A stretch of DNA of 64,000 bases from Corallococcus carmarthensis (lineage in GTDB: Bacteria > Myxococcota > Myxococcia > Myxococcales > Myxococcaceae), in assembly GCF_003611695.1 (NCBI RefSeq), contig NZ_RAWE01000013.1:1-64000 (forward strand), read 5' to 3'. Every line of letters starts with the position of its first letter. Position 1 is the first letter of the stretch. The notes under the pieces were generated by a model. That model did no database searches. It saw only the letters and a list, made by a program, of their open reading frames with translations, and had not been told where the DNA came from. Below, in pieces: positions 1 to 8,738 of this stretch. A program made the position numbers and the translations under genes.

Positions 1-549
1 CCATGGCCCCGCGAGCCCCGCCACGCGCTGGACCACCGGCAGCGCGCGAGCGAGCAGCGGCCCCGCGCGGCGAAGCGCCGCGGCCCCGAGCCTGCCCGCC
101 CGCCGCACACCCTGCGCGACGCCGCGCGCGGCACTCCGCACGCGCCGGGCGACGCGGCGGAGGAAGGCCTCGGCGTCATCCGCGTCCATCGACTCCAGCA
201 CGAAGGGGTTGAGCGTCCGCGCGAGCGTCACGGCGGCGGGACCGGACACGAGGCGTTGGGCAGTGGTCGGCATGTACAGACCGCTGGCCAGGTCCTGCTC
301 GAACGCGTCGAAGCCGTCCTCCTCCAGGAAGGCGTCGTCCGCCTCGGCCTCGGCGAACAGCTCCTCGAAGCCGTCGTCCTCGAAGCCGTCCCCCTCGAAG
401 CCGTCCGCCTCGAAGCCTTCCGCCTCGAAGGCCTCCATGTCGCTGAACGCGTCCGCCAGTTCCTCCAGTTCCTGGAGGGCATCGGCGCCCTCCCAGGCGT
501 CCATGGTGTCGAGGGACTCCACATCGGACATGAACTCAGCGCTGGTCAT
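1..549 (-). CDS. Acidic pentad-repeat hypothetical protein, 3' end cut by window edge
   Basis: The frame is open from an ATG at 549, preceded by a purine-rich AGGGGGAAG ribosome-binding site, down to base 1 without a stop, so the C-terminus is missing (183 codons seen). Roughly residues 35-60 are five-residue units of the form E-x-D/E-G-F, strongly acidic. After about residue 110 the composition flips to Arg/Ala-rich with repeated R-R-x-A/G-R and A-A-L-R-R-A-G-P-L-type segments. No catalytic motif or signal peptide is visible. The acidic-then-basic layout could mediate self-association or DNA/membrane contact, but that is inference. I do not recognise the family. Confidence 0.6.
   Translation of the reverse strand, partial: MTSAEFMSDVESLDTMDAWEGADALQELEELADAFSDMEAFEAEGFEADGFEGDGFEDDGFEELFAEAEADDAFLEEDGFDAFEQDLASGLYMPTTAQRLVSGPAAVTLARTLNPFVLESMDADDAEAFLRRVARRVRSAARGVAQGVRRAGRLGAAALRRAGPLLARALPVVQRVAGLAGPW
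363..437. repeat. Five tandem 15-bp units coding the acidic pentads
   Basis: Five consecutive 15-bp units, each beginning CCTCGAAG on the + strand, encode the E-x-x-G-F pentads of the overlapping minus-strand gene. Divergence is mostly in the last few bases of each unit, as expected of a coding minisatellite that could expand or contract in frame. Confidence 0.75.
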
Positions 550-662
550 CGCTTCCCCCTCGCATGGCGCAACCTCCGCCCTTCACGGGCCCCAAGTTGG
601 AGAAGGCGAACGGGGAGTGGCAGTCACTCGTTTGAGCTAGTGCTGGCAGAATCCCGCGCGAC

Positions 663-1409
663 ATGACCCTGGAAGAGACGATGCGGGAGCTGGAGCGGCT
701 GGGCACGGAGCAGACGCGGAAGACCTATCTGCGGCACGGCGCTCCACAGCCCCTGTCCGGTGTGAACTTCGGTCCGTTGGCGGTGTTGAAGAAGCGCATC
801 GGCACGGACGCCGTGCTCGCCCGGGCGCTCTGGGCGTCGGGCCACGTAGAGGCGCGCTTCCTGGCGACGATGGTGGTGGACGCGCCCGCGATGCCCTGGA
901 CGGAGCTGGACGCCTGGGCGAAGGGGCTCGACTGGCACATGCTGGCGGACGTCTTCGTGACGAACGTGGTGCTGCGCTCACCGCACGCGGCGAAGGCGCT
1001 GACGTGGACGCGCTCCAAGTCCGAATGGGTGGGGCGTGCGGGCTGGCAGGGCCTGGCCGCGCTGCTCACGAAGACAGCGGTGCTCGCGCACGAGGACCTG
1101 CCGCCGTGGGTGAAGCGGATTGAACAGGAACTGCCGGGCGCGAAGAACCGCGTCCGTGAGGCGATGAACGGGGCGCTCATCGCGCTGGGCGCCACTGGAG
1201 GCGCGGTCCAGACCGCGGCGCTCGCGACGGCGAAGCGGCTGGGCAAGGTGGAGGTGGATCAGGGCGACACGGCCTGCGAGACGCCGGATGCCGCTCAGTA
1301 CATCCAGAAGATCCAGGCCCGGAAGGAGGCGAAGGCCAAGGCCACGAAGCCCGCCAAGGCCAAGGCCAAGAAGCCCGCGGCCTCCAAGCGCACGCGAGCC
1401 CGGACCTGA
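663..1409 (+). CDS. DNA alkylation repair protein (AlkD-like, HEAT-like repeats) with basic tail
   Basis: 248 residues. Residues 1-200 read as the helical-repeat DNA alkylation repair family (PF08713): an early E-x-L-G-T-E-Q-x-R-K-T-Y segment, then the L-A-x-A-L-W-A-S-G-H and E-W-V-G-R-A-G-W-type helices. The family binds and excises bulky or cationic alkylated bases such as 3- and 7-methylpurines. The last 30 or so residues are almost entirely Lys, Ala, Pro and Arg, resembling a histone H1-like tail that could raise non-specific DNA affinity (inference). The start at 663 opens the conserved N-terminus; no strong ribosome-binding site is seen. It stands alone, divergent from the acidic repeat gene. 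Confidence 0.82.
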   Translation: MTLEETMRELERLGTEQTRKTYLRHGAPQPLSGVNFGPLAVLKKRIGTDAVLARALWASGHVEARFLATMVVDAPAMPWTELDAWAKGLDWHMLADVFVTNVVLRSPHAAKALTWTRSKSEWVGRAGWQGLAALLTKTAVLAHEDLPPWVKRIEQELPGAKNRVREAMNGALIALGATGGAVQTAALATAKRLGKVEVDQGDTACETPDAAQYIQKIQARKEAKAKATKPAKAKAKKPAASKRTRART

Positions 1410-1461
1410 ACTGGCTCGTGCGCCCGGCATGGAGGCCGGGCGCACGGCACCGCTCAACGAC

Positions 1462-2772
1462 TCAGTTCTTCACGCACGCGGACTGGCCGCCCGCGTCCTT
1501 GTACGCCTTCACGCGCTTCACCAGGTTTCCGTTGTCCGTCTCCGGCGTGGTCTGCTCGTAGTTGCCCGCGCCGAAGAGCATGCCCACGCCGCCCGCGGCG
1601 GCCACTTCACCCGGGTGGGTGAGGAAGTAGTCCACGCGGTTGTCGCGCCACTGCTTGCCGCTGTTGGGCAGGGCCATGTTGCCCACCGGCAGCTGCCACC
1701 ACAGGTGCGGCTTGTTCAGCCGCGCGGAGACGGCCTTCGCCCAGGTGAATGCCTGGTGGAAGTGCGGCAGCTTGCGGTTCTCCGGATCCCACCAGACCGC
1801 GTTGCCCGTCGTCTCCTGGTACCAGCCCGCGTCGCGGTCGGACGCCTCCACCGTGACGAAGTCCGTGTCACCCGCGCCCACGGACAGGAGGAAGTCCGCG
1901 ACCTTGTTCGCCTCGCCCGCCACGTCGAACGACGCGTCCGTGTTGCCGGACACGTCCGTCTTCGTCGCCCACGCGCTCGCGTGCAGGCCCACCTTCGCGT
2001 TGGGCGCGTACTTGCGCACCATGGCGATCATGCACTTGCCCAGGCCCGCGGCGTTGTTCTCCTGGCTGCCGCAGTCCGTGGGGTTCGCCGCCTTCACCGC
2101 CACCGCCGTGGACTGCGCCTTGCCGTCCTTGGGGAAGAACTGGAGGTAGGCCCACATGTCCGGCTCAATCTGGAGCAGCACCTTCTCCTGGCCCACCTGC
2201 TTCAGCAGGAACCGCCAGTCCGCCAGGTAGCGCCCCAGGAACGCCGAGTCGTTGAGCGCCTTCAGCTGCTCCTCGCCCTCCGTGTAGCCGCTGGCCTGGA
2301 ACGCCTCGTAGTAGGTGATGAAGGGAAGCTGGCCCTTCGCCTGCGTGGCCTTGATGAAGTCGCGCACGTAGGCGCCGGGCGCCTCCTGGACATCCTGCCA
2401 GCAGCCCCACCAATTGCAGCTGCCGTTGGCGCACGACGTGCCGGCGGACGTGCACCCGGACGTGCATGAATTGCAGGCGTCCTTCGAATCGAACACGCCC
2501 GCCGCGATGTAGAGGTAGCGCACGTCGAAGGGCGCCTTCCCCGCGGTCTCCTCCTCCATCTGCGCGCCCACCAGCAGCGTGCTCTTGCCCAGCGTGGTGA
2601 GGAACTTCGCGCCCAGGCACTCCGAGCCGTCTCCCGGAGTCACCCCGGGCCCATCCGTGCCCGGTCCGGGCTCCTCACCCGGCGAACTCGAATCCGAACA
2701 GCCCGCCACGGCCAGCAGGCCCGCGGCGAGGAACGGCCAACACTTCCGACGAATCAGGGCAGGGGTCCGCAT
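1462..2772 (-). CDS. Secreted lipoprotein, possible TIM-barrel glycoside-hydrolase-like
   Basis: 436 residues from the ATG at 2772, chosen because it gives a compact lipoprotein signal ending in L-A-V-A-G-C. A longer frame reaches 2844 but adds a non-signal leader. A Gly/Pro/Ser/Asp linker follows the lipidated Cys, then a Cys-rich stretch (C-N-S-C-x-S-G-C and a C-x-W-W-G-C-W segment), then a globular domain with barrel-like strands carrying acidic residues (L-L-Q-I-E-P-D-M-W, V-T-V-E-A-S-D) and many Trp. This suggests a carbohydrate-active enzyme fold, but no specific family can be named. Convergent with the AlkD-like gene, 52 bp apart. Confidence 0.6.
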   Translation of the reverse strand: MRTPALIRRKCWPFLAAGLLAVAGCSDSSSPGEEPGPGTDGPGVTPGDGSECLGAKFLTTLGKSTLLVGAQMEEETAGKAPFDVRYLYIAAGVFDSKDACNSCTSGCTSAGTSCANGSCNWWGCWQDVQEAPGAYVRDFIKATQAKGQLPFITYYEAFQASGYTEGEEQLKALNDSAFLGRYLADWRFLLKQVGQEKVLLQIEPDMWAYLQFFPKDGKAQSTAVAVKAANPTDCGSQENNAAGLGKCMIAMVRKYAPNAKVGLHASAWATKTDVSGNTDASFDVAGEANKVADFLLSVGAGDTDFVTVEASDRDAGWYQETTGNAVWWDPENRKLPHFHQAFTWAKAVSARLNKPHLWWQLPVGNMALPNSGKQWRDNRVDYFLTHPGEVAAAGGVGMLFGAGNYEQTTPETDNGNLVKRVKAYKDAGGQSACVKN

Positions 2773-2907
2773 GATGTCCAAAACTCTACTCCGCTCCCGT
2801 CCCCGCATGCCCCTCCCTGCTGAAGGGTTGTTCTGGCATTCCATGAAAGTCTTGAGTCACGCTCACCCCACCGGCCAACAGCCGGCCTTCCCCCCGAGGT
2901 GTGCGAG

Positions 2908-3954
2908 ATGAAGCTCCGAATGTGCGTGCTGCTGGTGCCGGCGCTGCTGGCGGCCGGCTGCGGTCCCCTGGAAGAAGTCCCCGCGCCGGTCATCGACGAG
3001 CTGACCGGACAGGTGCTCCAGGAGGCGACGACGAAGTACGACATGCACCGCCTGCTGGAGGACTCGGACGTCACGGGTGGGACGGGCATCACTCCGGCGC
3101 AGGTGCAGGCGTTCCTCCAGCAGCAGGGCTCGTACCTGGCGGGCTACACGGACCCGGCCTACGGCAAGACGGCGGCGACGCTCATCGTGGAGCGCTCGCG
3201 CGCGTCCAACATCAGCCCGCTCTACATGCTGGCGCGCATCCAGGGCGAGTCCAGCCTCATCCAGAGCGGCACGTCCACGAACCTGAGCAAGGCCACGGGC
3301 TGTGGCTGTCCGGACACCAGCGGCTGTGACGCGCAATACGTGGGCTTCGGCAAGCAGGTGGAGTGCGCCGCGAAGAAGATGCGCGGCTACCTCACGGACC
3401 TGGAGGCGGGCCGCGCCACCATCTCCGGCTGGAAGACGGGGGTGACGAAGTCCACGTCCGACCCGTGCACGGTGAAGCCGGTGAACAACGCCACCGCCGC
3501 GCTCTACACGTACACGCCCTGGGTGGGCGCGTACGCCATCCAATGTGGCCGCACCACGGTGGGCGGTTCGTCGCTGATGGCGTCCATCTACAACCGCTAC
3601 AAGACGGCGTACCCGTGGACGCTGACCACCGCGGAGGGTTGCTACTCCGGCACGGTGGACGGCACGGTGCCGGAAGGCGCGTGCGTGCAGAGCTCGTCGG
3701 ACGCGCTGTGGCGCCAGTGCTCTCAGGGCGTCTTCATTGGCGGTACCACCGCGAAACCGTCCAACTGCAACGTGTCCTTCCCGTACTGCGTCTCCACGCG
3801 CCTGGGCCGCGGCGTGCCCCTGCGCACCTGCGTGCAGGTGAGCACCACCGTCTGGCAGCAGTGCGGCGCGGAAGGGGCGTGGCGGGACGCGCCGGGCGCG
3901 GGCACCACGGGCGTGGGGCCCGTGGGCACCTGCTACGCGTCGTACGCGCTGTAG
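2908..3954 (+). CDS. Lipoprotein with lysozyme/transglycosylase-like domain
   Basis: 348 residues from the ATG at 2908, which has GAGG about eight bases upstream; an in-frame start at 2899 is less likely. The signal ends L-L-A-A-G-C. The middle domain holds Y-M-L-A-R-I-Q-G-E-S-S-L-I, which resembles the catalytic-Glu helix of lytic transglycosylase or glucosaminidase-like folds, followed by a Cys-rich insertion (G-C-G-C-P-D-T-S-G-C). The C-terminal 110 residues have paired Cys and repeated W-x-Q-C motifs, probably a small disulfide-stabilised binding module. A cell-wall role is likely; the exact bond cut is unknown. Convergent with tamB, with a strong hairpin between them. Confidence 0.65.
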   Translation: MKLRMCVLLVPALLAAGCGPLEEVPAPVIDELTGQVLQEATTKYDMHRLLEDSDVTGGTGITPAQVQAFLQQQGSYLAGYTDPAYGKTAATLIVERSRASNISPLYMLARIQGESSLIQSGTSTNLSKATGCGCPDTSGCDAQYVGFGKQVECAAKKMRGYLTDLEAGRATISGWKTGVTKSTSDPCTVKPVNNATAALYTYTPWVGAYAIQCGRTTVGGSSLMASIYNRYKTAYPWTLTTAEGCYSGTVDGTVPEGACVQSSSDALWRQCSQGVFIGGTTAKPSNCNVSFPYCVSTRLGRGVPLRTCVQVSTTVWQQCGAEGAWRDAPGAGTTGVGPVGTCYASYAL

Positions 3955-3966
3955 ACCGTCACACCG

Positions 3967-3998
3967 CCGCCCGGATGGGACACGCCAGGTCCGGGCGG
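3967..3998. terminator. Hairpin between convergent genes
   Basis: A perfect 9-bp stem (CCGCCCGGA at 3967-3975 with TCCGGGCGG at 3990-3998) sits exactly between the stops of the lipoprotein (3954) and tamB (3999). There is no T-tract on either strand, so if it terminates transcription it does so as a GC-rich hairpin acting in both directions. Confidence 0.5.
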
Positions 3999-6900
3999 TC
4001 AGTATTCCTTGGTCCAGATGAGGTCCAGGCCGCCGGAGCGCGCGTCGCCGTACATGCCTTCCAGGCTCCAGCGCGGGCTGAAGAGGTACTGGAAGCGCAC
4101 GGCGTTGGCGTTCTCTCCCTTCTGGAGGTTGGCGCCCACGCGGCCGGTGTAGCCGACGTAGATTTTATCCGTCACGTACGTGCCCACCTCCAGCTTGGTG
4201 CCGGCGATGCCGCTGTCACCCGCTTCGATGGAGAGCACGTCCAGGGGCAGCTTCGCGGCGATGGCCTTGCGCGCCTCGTTGGCGACGAACGAACCCACCA
4301 CCGACGCGGCCTGCGCGCTCGCGTTCATGGACGCGCCAGAGCCGCGCTCCAGCGTGCGCCGGCCGGTGGCGAGCAGCGTGTAGATTTCCGACTCCGGCAG
4401 GGCCGGGTCGCTGGTCGTCTTCAGCGTCACTTCCTTGCCCTGGCCGCGCACGGTGACGAAGACGGTGACGTTCGCGTTGTCGTTGCGGTGCTCGGCGGTG
4501 ACGTTGATGTACGGCATCATCACCGGGCCGGTGAAGCGCACCTGGCTGTCGCGCTGCACGTCGAAGCGGCGGCCCAGCACGTCCACGCGGCCCAGCAGCA
4601 CCATCACCTCGCCGAACATGCGCGCCTCGTTGGCGTACTCGACGCGGAAGCCCTCGGACAGGCCCAGCTGGACGTTGAGGTCCGTGCCGCGCACCCAGAG
4701 GTTGCGGGGCGCGTTGATGTTCACCCAGAACTGGCGCTGCGGTGCTTCCTTCTCCTCGCCTTCCTCCGCCAGGGCCTCGGCTTCCGCCTGCGACGTGGGG
4801 CCGCCCGCGCCACCGCTGCCCAGGGTCGACTCCGGGTTGCCGGGCATGCCGGGCGAGTCCGGCGCGTTGCGCGGGTTCTGGGCCTTCTGCGACGTCGCCA
4901 CCTGCGTGGGCGCCTTCTCCTTCTTCTTGCGCTTGTCCACCGGCACGCCGTTGCGGACCATCACCACGTCCACGGGGCGCTCCAGCGGCTGCAGGTCCTT
5001 GCGCTTGGCCTCCGGCAGTTCGACGTGCGCCTCCGGGATGGACAGGTCGCTGATGTTCACCAGCCGCTCGGTGAGGCTGCCCTTCATGGACAGGTTCATC
5101 GTCAGCAGGGCCATGAGCTGGTCTTCCACCACGATGGGCAGGTTCTTGGTGTTGCCCTTGCCCTCCAGCACGAACTCGCCGCTCTTGCCCTGGCGGTTCG
5201 CGGTGGCCGTCAATTCCAGCGTGCCGTTGCCGGACTTCGCGGTGAGCTGCTTGAGCTCGATGCGCTGCTGTGACGCGTTCAGCGCGAGCTGGATGTCGTT
5301 GTACTCGCCGAAGCCCATCAGCCCCAGCCGGCCGTTCTTCCACTCCAGGCTGCCCTTGAAGGTGGGCGCGCCCACGGTGCCGCCCAGGCTCGCGTCCGCC
5401 TGCATGAGGCCGCCCAGCGAGCGCACGTACGGGGAGATGCCGGAGAGGAACGTCGGGTCGAAGCGGCGCGCGCGCAGCGACACCTCCACCGGCGCCCGGT
5501 CCACCTTCTTCGCGGGCCCCTGCGCGGCCTGGAACGCGGGCAGCGACAGGTCCAGCTCCATCGTGCCGCCCAGCAGCAGCGACCCGCCGCCGGGCGCGGT
5601 GAGCATGGCGTCGAAGAGGGACTTCGCCTGGGAGTAGGAGTAGTGCAGCCGCGCCTGCCCCAGCGCCGTCTGCGCGACGCCCAGGCCCTGCAGGCCCCCG
5701 TTCAGCTCCAGCTCCGGAGCCTCCGGCGTGCCGCGCGCGACCAGCTCCATGGACAGCACGCCCTGCGGCCCGCGGTTGCCCGGGCCAGGGTCCACCACCA
5801 TGCCGGGAATCTCATTGAGGGGCACCGGCCCCACGCGCCCCTTCATGCGGAAGGGCACGCGGGCGATGACCTCGCGGTCCTGGAGCGCGGCCAGCGGCGC
5901 CAGCACGCGCGCCTCCAGCGTGGCGAGCGGCCCGTTGGGGCGCTGCACGTCCAGCGTCAGCTTCACGTCCTCGTTGCCCGCCAGCGCCAGCGCGGTGCCG
6001 TTGAGGGGCGGCAGGCCGTTGGCGGTGACGCCCCGGGCCTGCATCTCCACGCGGCCCAGCGGCGCGAGCGCGGAGCCGTTCACGTCCGCCTTCAGCGTCA
6101 CCGTGCCGCCGGGCTTGTCCACGCCCTCGGCGCCCTCGAGCAGCTTCAGGGGCAGCTCCGCCACCAGCGCCTCCAGGTGCAGCGGCGCCTCCAGGGCCTG
6201 CGCGGGCGTGGGCGGCTTCGCGATGACACCGCCCAGCGTGAAGGGCGTCTTCAGCGCGACGTAGGCCTGCGGGGCAATCCCCTTCACGTCCAGCCGGGCA
6301 CCCAGCGTGGCGTCGTTCGCGTCGGAGTTCGCGTGCAGCTCGAAGCCCAGCGCCTGCGCGAAGAGGGCCTCCGGACGGCCGGGGTAGCGCAGGTCCTCGC
6401 CCACCACCTTCAGGTCCAGGCGCGGGTCCTTCGCGGAGCCGTTCACCACCAGCGTGCCGGTCATCTGACCGGAAGGGCCGGGCGGCTGGTTCGCCAGCTT
6501 CAGCGTCTCCGCGACGTCCAGCTTCTCCAGGTTCACCGTCAGGGACAGGGGCTCGTTGCGCCGGCGCAGCACGCCCTGCACGGGCACGTCGAACTTCGAG
6601 GACACGCGCGCCGCGCTCAGCCCCGCGTTCAGCATGCCGGTGGCGCGGTCCTTCACGTACTGCGCCTGGAGCTGGAGCCCCAGGCCTTCGTAGCCGCGCG
6701 CGCGGCCGTCCGCCCAGGTGAGGTCCACGTCCGCGTCCGGCCGGGCCATGCGCCCCTTCGCCGCGACGTGGCCGCTCAGCGTGCCGCCCAGCCCCAGGGA
6801 CTCCGGCACCGCGATGCGCGGCAGCTTGGACAAATCAAAGGCGCCCAGGTCGATGCGCGCGTCCACGCGCTCGCCGTCCTTCACCGCGGCGATCTTCAGC

Positions 6901-8738
6901 GTCTGCGGCCCGGACGCCAGTGACAGCGGCGGCTCCAGCGCGATGCGCCCGCCCCCGAAGGCCAGGTGCGTGGGCTGCTGGAGCGTCCAGGTGGCCTCCG
7001 GCCACGACAGCGAGAAGGCGCGCATGGCCAGCCCCTCGTTGTCCGCGTCCACGGTGCCCTCCACGCCCAGCGCGAGCTGCGCGTCGCCGTCCACGCGCAC
7101 GCTCGCCTTCAGCTCGCGGTGGTCGTCGGTGGTGAGCGCCAGGGACAGGTCGCGGAAGGTCTTGCCCGCGGTCTTCAGCTGGCTCACCAGCACGGTGGCG
7201 TCGGTGGTGAGCGGACGGGTGACGTCCGGCACGTTCGCCTTCAGCGACAGGTCCTGGATGGCGATGTCGCCGTAGTCGAGCGCGACGAAGTTGCCGTCCA
7301 CCTTCACGCCCGGCGAGCGCGGAGGTCCCTGCACCTGGAGCTCCAGCGAACCGCTGCCGGACATGGGCGGCACGGTGCCACCGGGCAACAGCTTGTCGAG
7401 CGCCTGCGACAGCAGCTTCAGGTCGCCCGCGGACAGGCTGCCGCGCGCCTCCAGCGCCTTCGCGGTGCCTTCGCCGGACGCGATGAACGCCGCGCCCGGC
7501 ATCATCACGCGCAGGTTGGCCACGTTGTAGCGGCCGTCCTTGGCGCTGGCCTTCATCTCGATGGGGCCCACCGACTGGCCCCGGTACTCCGAAGGGGACA
7601 CCGTGAGGGCCACGTCGCCGTCCAGCGTCTCCACGCTGTCGCCACCGCCGTGCGCGATGAGGTCCGCGGCGATGTTGGTGGGGATGCCGTTCTCCATCAG
7701 CTCCGCCAGGTTGACCCCGCGCGCCTTCACGGTGGTCTCCGTGGTGCGGAACGTCTTGAGGTTCACGTCGCCCGTGAGGTCCAGCGTGGCCTTGCCCGCG
7801 GACGCGCCCAGCCGAGCCTTCGCGAGGTCGCCATCCATGGACGCGGTGCCCTTGGCTTCAATGGGCACCATGAGCGGGTACGCGGGCACGAAGGCCTTCA
7901 CCGGCTCGGGCGGCACCGTCAGCCGGCGCAGCTCCACGGCCGCGGCCGTCTCGCCGGTCTGCTTCGCGCCCAGGTCCGCTTCGATGCCCGCCAGCGCGAG
8001 CTGCGCGTCCACCTGGCGCACCACGTCCTTGCCCTGGCCCTTGAGCACCAGGCGCACCGGGCCCGTGAGCGGACGGGTGAGGCCGCCCGTGGCCTGGAGG
8101 TCCGCGGCGAAGTCCATGTCCGCAAGCCCGTAGTGGCCTTCACCCTTCGCGCCGAACTCCTCCAGGCGCACCTGGCGTTCGCCGCCGTCGGGCAGCTCCT
8201 GCTGGAAGTCCACGTAGCCGTGGCTCAGCTCGAAGTCCTTCAGGTGGATGCGCAGGGCGCTCTGGCTCTCCGTCGGCGGCTCCTCAGGCTTGGGCTTCCT
8301 GGGCTCCAGCGCGCGCATCAGGTTGAGGCCGCGCTCGTCCTGCACCAGGTACAGGCGGGGCGCCTCGATGCGCACCTTCGTCAGGTCCACCCGCTGGCCC
8401 AGCAGTGGCGCCAGGTGGAGCCGCGCCTCCACGCGGGCGATCTCCGCCGCCAGGTCTCCCTCCGGCGTGTAGATCTTGATGCCGGTGAGGACCGCGCCGT
8501 TCAGGTCCAGGTCGAACCCGCCCAGCTCCAGCCGGCCGGCGAGCTGCTTGTTCGCCAGGTCCACGCCGAAGCGCGCGATGCGGGCGGAGCCGCTGGCGCT
8601 GGTGGCGTACACGAGCGCGCCCACCACCAGCAGGACGATGAGCCCCAGCAAGCCAAGCAAGCCCCACAGGATCCGCCGTCCCCAGCGCTTGCGCCGGTGG
8701 GGCGGGGCGGTGGGCGCGGGGGTCGTGGGGTCGCTCAA
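3999..8738 (-). CDS. tamB: TamB-type translocation and assembly module protein (DUF490)
   Basis: 1579 residues. A basic N-terminus (R-R-K-R-W-G-R-R) precedes one membrane anchor at about 22-46. A very long beta-rich repetitive region follows, then the C-terminal DUF490/TamB domain over about the last 330 residues, ending in the characteristic L-D-L-I-W-T-K-E-Y. TamB-family proteins are AsmA-like bridges spanning the periplasm that help outer-membrane protein assembly and/or phospholipid transport, with an Omp85 partner. A low-complexity Pro/Ser/Gly/Glu linker lies at about 1185-1245. The start overlaps the stop of the upstream Omp85 gene by 4 bp, so the two are translationally coupled. Confidence 0.92.
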   Translation of the reverse strand: MSDPTTPAPTAPPHRRKRWGRRILWGLLGLLGLIVLLVVGALVYATSASGSARIARFGVDLANKQLAGRLELGGFDLDLNGAVLTGIKIYTPEGDLAAEIARVEARLHLAPLLGQRVDLTKVRIEAPRLYLVQDERGLNLMRALEPRKPKPEEPPTESQSALRIHLKDFELSHGYVDFQQELPDGGERQVRLEEFGAKGEGHYGLADMDFAADLQATGGLTRPLTGPVRLVLKGQGKDVVRQVDAQLALAGIEADLGAKQTGETAAAVELRRLTVPPEPVKAFVPAYPLMVPIEAKGTASMDGDLAKARLGASAGKATLDLTGDVNLKTFRTTETTVKARGVNLAELMENGIPTNIAADLIAHGGGDSVETLDGDVALTVSPSEYRGQSVGPIEMKASAKDGRYNVANLRVMMPGAAFIASGEGTAKALEARGSLSAGDLKLLSQALDKLLPGGTVPPMSGSGSLELQVQGPPRSPGVKVDGNFVALDYGDIAIQDLSLKANVPDVTRPLTTDATVLVSQLKTAGKTFRDLSLALTTDDHRELKASVRVDGDAQLALGVEGTVDADNEGLAMRAFSLSWPEATWTLQQPTHLAFGGGRIALEPPLSLASGPQTLKIAAVKDGERVDARIDLGAFDLSKLPRIAVPESLGLGGTLSGHVAAKGRMARPDADVDLTWADGRARGYEGLGLQLQAQYVKDRATGMLNAGLSAARVSSKFDVPVQGVLRRRNEPLSLTVNLEKLDVAETLKLANQPPGPSGQMTGTLVVNGSAKDPRLDLKVVGEDLRYPGRPEALFAQALGFELHANSDANDATLGARLDVKGIAPQAYVALKTPFTLGGVIAKPPTPAQALEAPLHLEALVAELPLKLLEGAEGVDKPGGTVTLKADVNGSALAPLGRVEMQARGVTANGLPPLNGTALALAGNEDVKLTLDVQRPNGPLATLEARVLAPLAALQDREVIARVPFRMKGRVGPVPLNEIPGMVVDPGPGNRGPQGVLSMELVARGTPEAPELELNGGLQGLGVAQTALGQARLHYSYSQAKSLFDAMLTAPGGGSLLLGGTMELDLSLPAFQAAQGPAKKVDRAPVEVSLRARRFDPTFLSGISPYVRSLGGLMQADASLGGTVGAPTFKGSLEWKNGRLGLMGFGEYNDIQLALNASQQRIELKQLTAKSGNGTLELTATANRQGKSGEFVLEGKGNTKNLPIVVEDQLMALLTMNLSMKGSLTERLVNISDLSIPEAHVELPEAKRKDLQPLERPVDVVMVRNGVPVDKRKKKEKAPTQVATSQKAQNPRNAPDSPGMPGNPESTLGSGGAGGPTSQAEAEALAEEGEEKEAPQRQFWVNINAPRNLWVRGTDLNVQLGLSEGFRVEYANEARMFGEVMVLLGRVDVLGRRFDVQRDSQVRFTGPVMMPYINVTAEHRNDNANVTVFVTVRGQGKEVTLKTTSDPALPESEIYTLLATGRRTLERGSGASMNASAQAASVVGSFVANEARKAIAAKLPLDVLSIEAGDSGIAGTKLEVGTYVTDKIYVGYTGRVGANLQKGENANAVRFQYLFSPRWSLEGMYGDARSGGLDLIWTKEY

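Noticed and set aside
1462-2844. Longer N-terminus (start at 2844) for the lipoprotein
   Set aside because: Adds 24 residues with no signal features; the ATG at 2772 gives a proper lipoprotein signal.
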